From assembly GCA_003527165.1 (NCBI GenBank), contig DPSI01000361.1, positions 1 to 8,566 of the forward strand: a DNA stretch of 8,566 nucleotides. The letters are read 5' to 3'. The position numbers and the translations under genes were made by a program. This DNA is from Pseudomonas sp. GTDB lineage: Bacteria > Pseudomonadota > Gammaproteobacteria > Pseudomonadales > Pseudomonadaceae. Positions 1 through 7,676 of this stretch are shown in pieces; within the stretch, counting starts at the first letter, position 1, and each line of letters opens with the position of its first letter. The notes beneath the pieces are model-generated. The model saw only the letters and a program-made list of their open reading frames with translations. It was not told the DNA's origin and searched no databases.

Positions 1-185
1 TGATCGCGCTGAACCGCCAGAGCTGGATCGACCCAACCTACCCGGACAAGGGATACAGCGAGGCTCAGGTGGCGCTGACCGGTGCCGAGCGCTGGCTGCC
101 ACAGCGCGTCGGCCACTACCACGTCAGGCTCGAGTGGTGGCTAGAGGACGGCGAATGGCTGTTGGCTCGGCTGAACTGGGAATAA
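1..185 (+). CDS. 3' end of an NTF2/SnoaL-like protein gene (partial)
   Basis: This is an open frame running in from the window edge. Its first complete codon is at position 3 and it ends in TAA at 183-185, giving 60 visible residues. The tail is rich in aromatic and charged residues. The stretches ERWLPQR, GHYHVRLEWW and DGEWLLARLNW alternate like the last beta strands of the cone-shaped NTF2/SnoaL fold, in which a Trp-rich strand closes the sheet. The fold is inferred from this pattern only, because the N-terminal half, any signal peptide and the active-site pocket lie outside the window. The gene converges on the lipocalin gene, with 72 nt between the two stops. That gap holds only a bulged, U-tract-free stem. 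The coding call is fairly firm; the family is tentative. Confidence 0.6.
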   Translation, partial: IALNRQSWIDPTYPDKGYSEAQVALTGAERWLPQRVGHYHVRLEWWLEDGEWLLARLNWE

Positions 186-257
186 CCGCAGCGCTCTCCT
201 TGAGAAGTGGGCGCCCCGGGATACGCCACCCAGCAGGCTTGGCTCAGCCGATCTACT

Positions 258-803
258 TCAGGGCGACTCGCCGCGCCAGATTAGCTTGCTGACGTCGTAG
301 CCGCGATTACGGGCTTCGGCGAGTAGCTTGTCGCCTGTGGTCGTGTCGACTTCTTCCGTTCTCGACAGCAGCCAGAGGTAGTCGCGATTCGGACTGCCCA
401 CCAGCGCCACGTTGTAGCCGTTGTCGAGATAAAGAATCCAATAGTGGCCCTTGGTCAGCCCTGGAAAGAGACTGCTGAAGCCGTTATCGAAGCGAACCCA
501 GAGCTTGTCGGTCTGCCCCGCCTGCTGAGGCACCGCCTCGCCCTGAGCCTGTTGCCATTCGCCATCTTTGGTTTCGCAGCGATTGGTCACCGCCACGCTG
601 CCATTCTCCTGCAAACGATAGTTCGCCTGCGAACGCACGCAGTTGCGCTGGAAGAACATGGGCAGCCGCGCCAGCTCGTACCAGGTCCCCTGGTAGCGTT
701 CCAGGTCCACTTGCCCAGCGGTAACCGGCCCCTCGACCGTAGAACCGGAGCCTGCGCAGCCAGCGATCAACAGCGCAAAGAGCAGCGTGATAAACGAACG
801 CAT
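258..803 (-). CDS. blc: Blc-type outer-membrane lipocalin lipoprotein
   Basis: Bacterial lipocalin of 181 aa. It begins with a lipoprotein signal peptide whose lipobox LIAGC places the lipidated cysteine at residue 16. The lipocalin signature GTWYELARLP spans residues 39-48, and the C-terminal family signature DYLWLLSRT spans 141-149. The last strand and helix (YDVSKLIW, near 169-176) match the Escherichia coli Blc pattern. Family members sit on the inner face of the outer membrane and bind fatty acids or lysophospholipids; that role is family knowledge, not shown here. Cys55 and Cys76 could form a disulfide in the periplasm. The ATG at 803 follows an AAGGAG ribosome site at normal spacing. 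The gene lies 9 nt after the small lipoprotein gene and is probably co-transcribed with it, as the last gene of the fbp cluster. The residue after Cys16 is Ala, not Asp, so Lol export to the outer membrane is expected. Confidence 0.93.
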   Translation of the reverse strand: MRSFITLLFALLIAGCAGSGSTVEGPVTAGQVDLERYQGTWYELARLPMFFQRNCVRSQANYRLQENGSVAVTNRCETKDGEWQQAQGEAVPQQAGQTDKLWVRFDNGFSSLFPGLTKGHYWILYLDNGYNVALVGSPNRDYLWLLSRTEEVDTTTGDKLLAEARNRGYDVSKLIWRGESP

Positions 804-812
804 GCGATCTCC

Positions 813-1067
813 TTATTTCAAACCTTGACCAGAGAACATCATCACTTTGTCGCCAGCGAACTGAATGCTGATGAACCGGTTCTTTTGACCCCAGGTGCAA
901 CTGGACATGCCCAGCGCGCCGGCACATTCGCCTGGCTTGCCGAGCAATTCCTCGACCTCGGCACGGGGCATGCCGGCCTGGAGTTTGGCGAAATTTTCCT
1001 GAGTCACCGGGCTGCATGCGGCGAGCAGCGCGACAGTGCCGATCAGAAATACGTGGCGCAACGACAT
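813..1067 (-). CDS. Small DUF3862/BamE-like lipoprotein
   Basis: Predicted lipoprotein of 84 aa. Residues 1-18 form a signal peptide ending in the lipobox LLAAC, with the lipidated cysteine at 18. After it, residues 24-45 (NFAKLQAGM then EVEELLGKP) are the helix-turn-helix-like opening of the SmpA/BamE/DUF3862 fold. Two further cysteines, 48 and 57, flank GALGMSS, and strands such as RFISIQF follow. The start at 1067 is preferred over the in-frame ATG at 1202. The longer form adds 45 basic residues that would bury the signal peptide and overlap the upstream gene, whereas 1067 has an AAAGGAA ribosome site about 7 nt away. BamE itself belongs to the beta-barrel assembly machine, but this protein is probably a paralogue of unknown job. 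It sits 98 nt after the DUF924 gene and 9 nt before the lipocalin. Confidence 0.85.
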   Translation of the reverse strand: MSLRHVFLIGTVALLAACSPVTQENFAKLQAGMPRAEVEELLGKPGECAGALGMSSCTWGQKNRFISIQFAGDKVMMFSGQGLK

Positions 1068-1138
1068 GGCAGATTCCTTTGGGTGGTCGGCAGCCGGCCT
1101 TGCTTGGCCGCGCCTTGTGGACATGAGCTTAGGAAGCG

Positions 1139-1167
1139 AGCCGCTCGGGAAGGTTCCTCTCGCGGCT
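1139..1167 (-). other. Inverted repeat reaching the DUF924 stop codon
   Basis: AGCCGC at 1139-1144 is complementary to GCGGCT at 1162-1167. A second small dyad, GGAA/TTCC, lies inside (1148-1151 and 1154-1157). On the minus strand the structure begins within the TAG stop of the DUF924 gene and ends upstream of the lipoprotein ribosome site. No U-run follows, so it is not a classical terminator. Six-base arms arise often by chance in GC-rich DNA, so I give it little weight. Confidence 0.25.
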
Positions 1168-1765
1168 AGAAGCGTGAGCCGGGCTCGGCGAGAAAAGCCC
1201 ATTCGGCCTCGCTGGAGGCCCGCCCCAGCGCCTCGTTGCGATGGGGAAACCGGCCGAAACGAGCAATGACGCGCCGATGACGTTCGGCGAAGTCGAGAAA
1301 ATCTGCAAAGAGCTTTTGCTCATCGGCTCCGGCGATAGCCTGAAGCAATTCGAATTGCGCCACGGCCTGGTCCTGCACGCTGAGGTTTTCTACATGCTCG
1401 AGCACGAGGTAGATGAACACCCGCTGGATTGGCGGCAGCAGAACGTCTCCGCCGTGGGCCATGCCGTCGCGAACGAGCTGAAGCGCGCGCTCATCGCCGG
1501 CAAATGCCTTCGGCGTGCCACGGTGGATCATGCGGGGAAGCTGATCGAGTAGCAGCACCAGTGCGAGCCAGCCTTGCGGCGACTCGGCCCATTCATCCAG
1601 CTCGCCGGCGAGTGCTTTTTCGGTGAGGTCACCGAAGCGCTGTCGGGTTTCGGCGTCCTGCTCAGGTGTGTAACCGAACCAGAGGCGGCTCTTTTCGCCG
1701 GCTATTTCGTTGGCCGTCGCGCCCTCGCCGAACCACCAGTTCAGCACCTGCGAAGGCGTGGCCAT
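1166..1765 (-). CDS. DUF924 family protein (TPR-like helical fold)
   Basis: Soluble, mostly helical protein of 199 aa, normal for DUF924 (PF06041). The family hallmarks are visible in order: an N-terminal VLNWWFG (residues 7-13), LLLDQLPR (71-78), RGTPKAFAGD (82-91) and, near the end, HRRVIARFGRFPHRN (163-177) with LGR at 180-182. There is no signal peptide or membrane segment, so it is cytoplasmic. The biochemical function of the family is not established and I do not assign one. Its ATG lies only 4 nt beyond the fbp stop and its ribosome site (AGGA) falls inside the end of fbp, so the two genes are almost certainly co-transcribed and may be translationally coupled. A link to sugar-phosphate metabolism is therefore possible, but it is inferred from position alone. 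Confidence 0.9.
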   Translation of the reverse strand: MATPSQVLNWWFGEGATANEIAGEKSRLWFGYTPEQDAETRQRFGDLTEKALAGELDEWAESPQGWLALVLLLDQLPRMIHRGTPKAFAGDERALQLVRDGMAHGGDVLLPPIQRVFIYLVLEHVENLSVQDQAVAQFELLQAIAGADEQKLFADFLDFAERHRRVIARFGRFPHRNEALGRASSEAEWAFLAEPGSRF

Positions 1766-1769
1766 GCCG

Positions 1770-2780
1770 TCAGTCCTGGTGGTAGCCGGTGGCGCGTTCG
1801 ACTTCTTCCTTGGAACCCAGAAACACCGGCACGCGCTGATGCAGAGAGCCGGGCTGGATATCGAGGATGCGCTGAGTGCCGGTGGTGGCCGCGCCGCCAG
1901 CCTGTTCGATGATGAAGGACATCGGATTGGCTTCGTACATCAGGCGCAATTTTCCAGGTTTTTCAGGCTCCCGTGAATCGCGTGGGTACATGAAGATGCC
2001 GCCACGGGTCAGGATGCGATGCACGTCGGCCACCATCGAGGCGATCCAGCGCATGTTGTAGTTCTTGCCCAGCGGGCCTTCGGCGCCGGCCAGCAGTTCG
2101 CTGACGTAGCGCTGCACCGGCTGCTCCCAGTGACGCTGGTTGGACATGTTGATGGCGAATTCGGCCGTCGACTCGGGCACACGCAGGTTTTCGTGCGTCA
2201 GGACGAAGCTGCCCAGCTCACGGTCCAAGGTAAAGCCCATGACACCGTTGCCCAGCGTCAGGATCAGCATGGTCTGCGGTCCGTAGATCGCGTAGCCGGC
2301 CGCCACCTGCTTGGTGCCCGGCTGGAGGAAGGCTTCTTCGCCGAGCGCATCGTTCTGGGTAAAGCACTCACCCGGGCAACGCAGCACCGAGAAGATGGTG
2401 CCGACCGACACGTTGACGTCGATGTTGCTGGAGCCGTCCAGCGGATCGAAGACCAGCAGGTAGGCGCCTTTCGGGTATTTACCGGGGATCTGGTAGGCGT
2501 TGTCCATTTCTTCCGAGGCCATGCCGGCCAGATGGCCGCCCCACTCGTTGGCTTCGAGCAAGATTTCGTTGGACAGGACATCGAGCTTCTTCTGCACTTC
2601 GCCCTGGATGTTCTCGGTTTCGGTCGCCCCGAGAACGCCGCCCAGCGCACCCTTGGACACGGCGTGACTGATCTCCTTGCACGCTCGGGCCACTACCTCG
2701 ATAAGGAAACGCAGGTCCGCAGGGGTATTGTTGCTGCGGGTCTGCTCGATCAGGTAGCGACTCAGGGTTACGCGTGACAT
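1770..2780 (-). CDS. fbp: Fructose-1,6-bisphosphatase, class I
   Basis: Hydrolyses fructose-1,6-bisphosphate to fructose-6-phosphate and phosphate, the committed step of gluconeogenesis, in the cytoplasm. The protein is 336 aa, full length for class I. Visible motifs are the acidic metal-binding ASEE (88-91), [10 protein letters not shown] (112-121, Mg-binding aspartates and phosphate contact), [12 protein letters not shown] (241-252), and [14 protein letters not shown] (276-289), which carries the sugar-phosphate-binding lysine, tyrosine and glutamate. All key residues are intact. The ATG at 2780 follows CCGGAG at 7 nt. The 216-nt upstream gap suggests its own promoter. On the minus strand an extended -10-like TGCTAAACT (2813-2821) is the best candidate I can see, but it lacks a good -35 box. 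Fbp leads the DUF924 and lipoprotein genes. Pseudomonads run an Entner-Doudoroff cycle in which Fbp helps recycle triose phosphates (family knowledge). Confidence 0.97.
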   Translation of the reverse strand: MSRVTLSRYLIEQTRSNNTPADLRFLIEVVARACKEISHAVSKGALGGVLGATETENIQGEVQKKLDVLSNEILLEANEWGGHLAGMASEEMDNAYQIPGKYPKGAYLLVFDPLDGSSNIDVNVSVGTIFSVLRCPGECFTQNDALGEEAFLQPGTKQVAAGYAIYGPQTMLILTLGNGVMGFTLDRELGSFVLTHENLRVPESTAEFAINMSNQRHWEQPVQRYVSELLAGAEGPLGKNYNMRWIASMVADVHRILTRGGIFMYPRDSREPEKPGKLRLMYEANPMSFIIEQAGGAATTGTQRILDIQPGSLHQRVPVFLGSKEEVERATGYHQD

Positions 2781-2930
2781 GGAATGGCTCCGGAGGATGG
2801 AAAAACCCGCGCAGTTTAGCAGGCCAAGGGGAAACTAACCCTCCCTCAGACCTGCCGACAGGCCGCAGAGTTCAGCGAAGCGGCAAAGTGCCTGCAGCCT
2901 TCTTCGTTCAGCCGCTCTGGCAGGCGACTG

Positions 2931-2990
2931 CTCGATAATCGAGCCAACCGCCCACAGGCCCCATCGGGGAGCCGCAGAGCGATTGGCTCG
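2931..2990 (-). terminator. Hairpin region just after glgP (possible terminator)
   Basis: CGAGCCAACCGC at 2940-2951 and GCGATTGGCTCG at 2979-2990 are complementary over 11 of 12 positions. An inner CCCC/GGGG hairpin lies at 2959-2969. The structure starts 7 nt after the glgP stop on the minus strand, the usual place for a 3'-end stem. No U-run follows. Instead, a second perfect palindrome, CTCGAT-A-ATCGAG (2931-2943), overlaps the far arm by four bases, so the two stems cannot both form fully. It may be a terminator, a 3'-end stabilising stem or a processing site; the sequence does not decide. Confidence 0.4.
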
Positions 2991-2996
2991 TTGCCC

Positions 2997-5456
<2,460 letters not shown>

Positions 5457-5520
5457 GGACAGACCTCGTGCAGCTGTAAAGAAAGAAATGAGGGGTTCAT
5501 GGCGGCGCCGGGCCACCTCG

Positions 5521-5560
5521 GCAAACGGCAATGCAGACAGGTTTGCAGGTTTCAGCTGAA
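5521..5560. repeat. Short repeats in the glgP/YkgJ divergent region
   Basis: Three small elements are packed together in the 203-nt divergent spacer. GCAAAC (5521-5526) is an inverted copy of GTTTGC (5541-5546), CAGGTTT occurs twice 8 nt apart (5538-5544 and 5546-5552), and TTCAGCTGAA (5551-5560) is a perfect 10-bp palindrome. The cluster lies 65-105 nt upstream of the glgP start, where an operator could act. I cannot match it to a known regulator with confidence. The minus-strand GCTGAAAC resembles half of a Cra/FruR-type site of enterobacteria, without the second half. Confidence 0.25.
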
Positions 5561-5601
5561 TCTGCGCGACCGCCTGTCCGGCGTTCGACTCGTCGGATTC
5601 A

Positions 5602-5630
5602 CTGGAAATTCCACCCCGGGTCGTTATGAT
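5602..5630 (+). promoter_or_regulatory. Candidate sigma-70 promoter of the YkgJ-family gene
   Basis: TATGAT at 5625-5630 matches 5 of 6 bases of the -10 consensus. With a 17-nt spacer it is preceded by CTGGAA at 5602-5607, a weak -35 box (3 of 6). Transcription would start near 5637, leaving a leader of only about 20 nt before the GTG start at 5660. Such a short leader would fit the absence of a clear Shine-Dalgarno sequence. Inferred from the motif only. Confidence 0.42.
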
Positions 5631-5659
5631 CGCGCGCCGCCATTACCGGTATCGCCGCC

Positions 5660-6064
5660 GTGAAAACACGATTGATCGCCACCGCCGACCCCGACCGCCT
5701 GGAGACCTGGGCGCGCTACAGCAACGGGCTGTGTCGCGATTGCCACGCCACCTGCTGCACGCTACCGGTCGAAGTGCGGATCGATGACCTGATCCGCCTG
5801 GAAGTGGTCGACCCCTTCGAGCGTGACGAGCCAGCGAAAAACGTCGCCAAGCGCCTGAGCAAAGCCGGCATCGTCGAACACTTCAATCAGAAGCAGGGCA
5901 TTTTCACCCTCACGCGACTGGCCAACGGTGACTGCCTCTACCTCGATCGCAAGACACGCTTGTGCACGGTCTATGCCAAGCGCCCGGATACCTGCCGCAA
6001 CCATCCCAGGGTCGGTCCACGCCCCGGCTATTGCGCCTACCAGCAGAAAACCTCCGCTCGCTGA
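5660..6064 (+). CDS. YkgJ-family cysteine-cluster protein
   Basis: Small protein of 134 aa with the CxxCxxxCC cluster of the YkgJ/UPF0153 family (PF03692): Cys25, Cys28, Cys32 and Cys33. Further conserved-looking cysteines at 92 (GDCLYLD), 102 (RLCTVY), 112 (DTCRNHP) and 125 make eight in all, suggesting a bound metal ion or Fe-S cluster. The biochemical role of the family is not established. There is no signal peptide, so it is cytoplasmic. The start is the GTG at 5660: the nearest upstream ATG (5626) is in another frame and no in-frame ATG gives a better N-terminus. No strong ribosome site precedes it (only GCCGCC), which may go with a short leader from the promoter at 5602-5630. It is divergent from glgP and followed after 131 nt by the thioesterase gene. 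Confidence 0.88.
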   Translation: MKTRLIATADPDRLETWARYSNGLCRDCHATCCTLPVEVRIDDLIRLEVVDPFERDEPAKNVAKRLSKAGIVEHFNQKQGIFTLTRLANGDCLYLDRKTRLCTVYAKRPDTCRNHPRVGPRPGYCAYQQKTSAR

Positions 6065-6079
6065 AGCGAGCCGTTCAGC
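6060..6079 (+). other. Small hairpin over the YkgJ-family stop codon
   Basis: GCTGAA (6060-6065) pairs with TTCAGC (6074-6079) across an 8-nt loop. The TGA stop (6062-6064) lies in the left arm. No U-run follows, so it is a poor terminator. The six-base arms could be chance; I list it because two other genes in the window show the same placement. Confidence 0.25.
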
Positions 6080-6195
6080 CGTCGAGTGACGCCTGGAAAC
6101 GGGCAAAAAGCGCGCGTGGAAACTGGCAATCTCGTGACTCAGCAGTCATGCTTGGCGTCTGCCTGTATCCGCAAACGTTTAGGAATCCACCCGGC

Positions 6196-6648
6196 ATGAG
6201 CCGCGATAGCCGCTACCTGGAAGCCATCCTGCACCACGACATTCCACTGACCCGGGCGATGGGCCTGCGAGTCGAGCAATGGGAAAACCATGAGTTGCGC
6301 CTGAGGGTCCCGCTGCAAGCGAACATCAACCACAAGAGCAGCATGTTCGGTGGCAGCCTGTATTGCGCCTCGGTGCTGGCGGGCTGGGGTTGGTTGCACC
6401 TGCGCTTGCGGGAGGCCGGGATCGAAGACGGGCACATCGTCATTCACGAGGGCCAGATCGACTACCCGCTGCCAGTGGTAGACGATGCCATCGCCATCTG
6501 CTCGGCGCCGAGCGACGAGGCCTGGAATCGCTTCGAAACCATCTATCGCCGCCGAGGCCGCTCGCGTCTCACGCTCAACAGCCGAATCCTCTCCGCTGAC
6601 GGCCGCGACGCCGTGCGCTTCACCGGCCAATTCGTGCTGCACAAGTAG
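6196..6648 (+). CDS. Hotdog-fold thioesterase, YiiD C-terminal type
   Basis: Protein of 150 aa matching the putative thioesterase domain found at the C-terminus of Escherichia coli YiiD (PF09500/TIGR02447). Here it stands alone, without the acetyltransferase domain. Visible features are the N-terminal helix, IPLTRAMGLRVE (16-27), the strand ELRLRVPL (33-40), the helix-capping motif NINHKSSMFGGSLY (43-56) that contributes the active-site region of this hotdog group, and DYPLPV (89-94). Hydrolysis of an acyl-CoA or acyl-ACP is inferred from the fold; the substrate is unknown. The start at 6196 has AGGA about 11 nt upstream and begins where the domain begins. In-frame ATGs at 6148 and 5962 would add 16 or 78 residues with no domain character, the latter overlapping the YkgJ gene. 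It may be co-transcribed with that gene, but the 131-nt gap leaves this open. Confidence 0.85.
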   Translation: MSRDSRYLEAILHHDIPLTRAMGLRVEQWENHELRLRVPLQANINHKSSMFGGSLYCASVLAGWGWLHLRLREAGIEDGHIVIHEGQIDYPLPVVDDAIAICSAPSDEAWNRFETIYRRRGRSRLTLNSRILSADGRDAVRFTGQFVLHK

Positions 6649-6677
6649 CACCGAAACAACGAACCTGCTCTAAACGA

Positions 6678-6703
6678 GTGCGCTGATTTTCAGCGGGGCG
6701 CAC
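6678..6703 (+). terminator. Hairpin after the thioesterase gene (possible terminator)
   Basis: CGCTGA (6681-6686) and TCAGCG (6690-6695) form a perfect 6-bp stem around TTT. GTGCGC (6678-6683) and GCGCAC (6698-6703) form an alternative 6-bp stem using overlapping bases. It lies 30 nt after the thioesterase stop, a usual terminator position. A T-run occurs only in the loop and none follows the stem, so a Rho-independent role is uncertain. Confidence 0.38.
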
Positions 6704-6729
6704 CCGTCACCCGCCAGCCTGTACGCCAA

Positions 6730-6747
6730 ACGAAACGCAAGTTTCGT
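6730..6747 (+). other. 7-bp hairpin with a GCAA (GNRA) loop
   Basis: ACGAAAC (6730-6736) and GTTTCGT (6741-6747) are perfectly complementary around the tetraloop GCAA, which as plus-strand RNA is a stable GNRA loop. It is in the intergenic gap upstream of the solute-binding gene. It could be part of a leader RNA or of a 3' end; no known RNA family is recognised. Confidence 0.4.
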
Positions 6748-6845
6748 ACTTCGCCAGAACATTGCCGTGACGGCTGTCGATAAGAACCGATGCGGGTTCA
6801 CGCCGGCGCGCCTTGGCGCTAGCAACGAAGACCCTGCGCGACTAC

Positions 6846-6886
6846 CCTTGACAAGCCAACAATAAAAACAGCGTCAAGGAAGCGGA
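6846..6886 (+). promoter_or_regulatory. Inverted repeat covering the ribosome site, with RsmA/CsrA-like motif
   Basis: CCTTGAC (6846-6852) and GTCAAGG (6873-6879) are perfectly complementary across a 20-nt A-rich loop. The right arm contains the AAGGA ribosome site of the gene starting at 6891, so in RNA the stem would hide it. The same site, TCAAGGAAGC (6874-6883), fits the RsmA/CsrA pattern A/U-CANGGANG-U/A at all but the last base, and a second GGA lies at 6884-6886. Repression by either route is inferred. TTGACA at 6848-6853 is inside the left arm. Confidence 0.35.
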
Positions 6887-6890
6887 TATC

Positions 6891-7676
6891 ATGGGCCTAT
6901 CCCAGAAAGTCATTCTATTGTTCTGTGCTTTGCTAGTTACCGGCGTTGCGGATGCCGAGCTGCCGAACCACTACCGGATCATCCTGCAGACCGATAATTT
7001 CCCGCCATTCAACATGGGGCCGAACCACAAGAACTTTGCCCGGGGCGACGAAGTGCAAGGCATCGGCACCGACACCGTGCGGGAAATCTTCAAACGCGCC
7101 GGAATCAATTACAGCCTGACACTGCGTTCGCCCTGGGACCGCATCTACACCCAGACACTCAGCGACACCGGCCACGGCCTGTTTTCGGTCGCACGCACGC
7201 AGCAGAACCAATCGCAGTTCAAGTGGGTGGGTCCGCTCGCGCGTTATGAAAGCGTTCTGCTCGCTGCGCCGGGTAAGGGAATTACCCTTACGGATCTGAG
7301 GCAAGCCAAGGATTACGCGATTGGCGCTCAGAAAAGCAGCGGTGTCTGCCAGCTTCTGACAGGCCAGGGCTTACAGCCGATCGACAGCCTGAGCGAGGAG
7401 GAGAATCTGCGCAAATTGCTCAGCGGCCGTATCGATCTTTGGGCGACAGCCGACCCAGTCTGGCGCTACCACGCCAAGCAACACGGTGCGGAAGACTTGC
7501 AGGCGGTGTTGAGCTTCCAACCGACCGATCTTTATCTGGCACTGCACAAGGACACCCCTGAAGAAGCGGTGGCTCGCTTGCAGGAAGCCCTGAACGAGGT
7601 GATCGGCGAAGGATATGCCGGCTGCAGCAAGACCCCCGATCTCTGCTACCTGATCCGTGATCGCAAGGCGCCATGA
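6891..7676 (+). CDS. Secreted solute-binding protein, SBP_bac_3-like, without transporter
   Basis: Protein of 261 aa with a Sec signal peptide (basic start, hydrophobic 7-20, likely cleavage after ADA at 20-22), so it is periplasmic. The mature part resembles family 3 periplasmic amino-acid-binding proteins: an opening strand YRIILQTDNFPPFN (28-41), GIGTDTVREIFKRAG (57-71), the middle segment RSPWDRIYTQT (79-89), the second lobe with GITLTDLRQAKDYAIGAQ (130-147), and LLSGRIDLWATAD (176-188). No permease or ATPase gene is adjacent, so it may serve a distant transporter or a sensor; the ligand is unknown. Cys245 and Cys252 near the C-terminus could form a disulfide, with Cys153 also in the mature chain. 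The ATG follows AAGGA by 10 nt. The upstream gap holds four inverted repeats, one over the ribosome site, and the stop codon lies in a hairpin loop. Confidence 0.88.
   Translation: MGLSQKVILLFCALLVTGVADAELPNHYRIILQTDNFPPFNMGPNHKNFARGDEVQGIGTDTVREIFKRAGINYSLTLRSPWDRIYTQTLSDTGHGLFSVARTQQNQSQFKWVGPLARYESVLLAAPGKGITLTDLRQAKDYAIGAQKSSGVCQLLTGQGLQPIDSLSEEENLRKLLSGRIDLWATADPVWRYHAKQHGAEDLQAVLSFQPTDLYLALHKDTPEEAVARLQEALNEVIGEGYAGCSKTPDLCYLIRDRKAP

Noticed and set aside
207..229. A terminator between the first partial gene and blc
   Set aside because: The arms GTGGGCG and CGCCAC pair only with a bulge, and no T-run follows on either strand.
1068..1202. N-terminal extension of the small lipoprotein to an ATG at 1202
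   Set aside because: It would put 45 basic residues before a clear lipoprotein signal peptide and overlap the DUF924 gene; the ATG at 1067 has the better ribosome site.
2019..2777. A 252-codon plus-strand frame opposite fbp
   Set aside because: It has the same mirror-frame composition and lies wholly inside fbp on the other strand, with no recognisable motif.
5962..6195. N-terminal extension of the thioesterase to 5962 or 6148
   Set aside because: The extra residues show no domain character, and the longest form is out of frame over the YkgJ gene. The domain begins at 6196, after an AGGA site.
6848..6853. A perfect TTGACA as the -35 box of the solute-binding gene
   Set aside because: At 15-19 nt downstream there is only GC-rich sequence with no -10-like hexamer. 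The motif is better explained as part of the CCTTGAC/GTCAAGG inverted repeat.
6767..6865. A 32-codon GTG-started small frame upstream of the solute-binding gene
   Set aside because: There is no ribosome site and no recognisable protein character, and a frame of this length is expected by chance.
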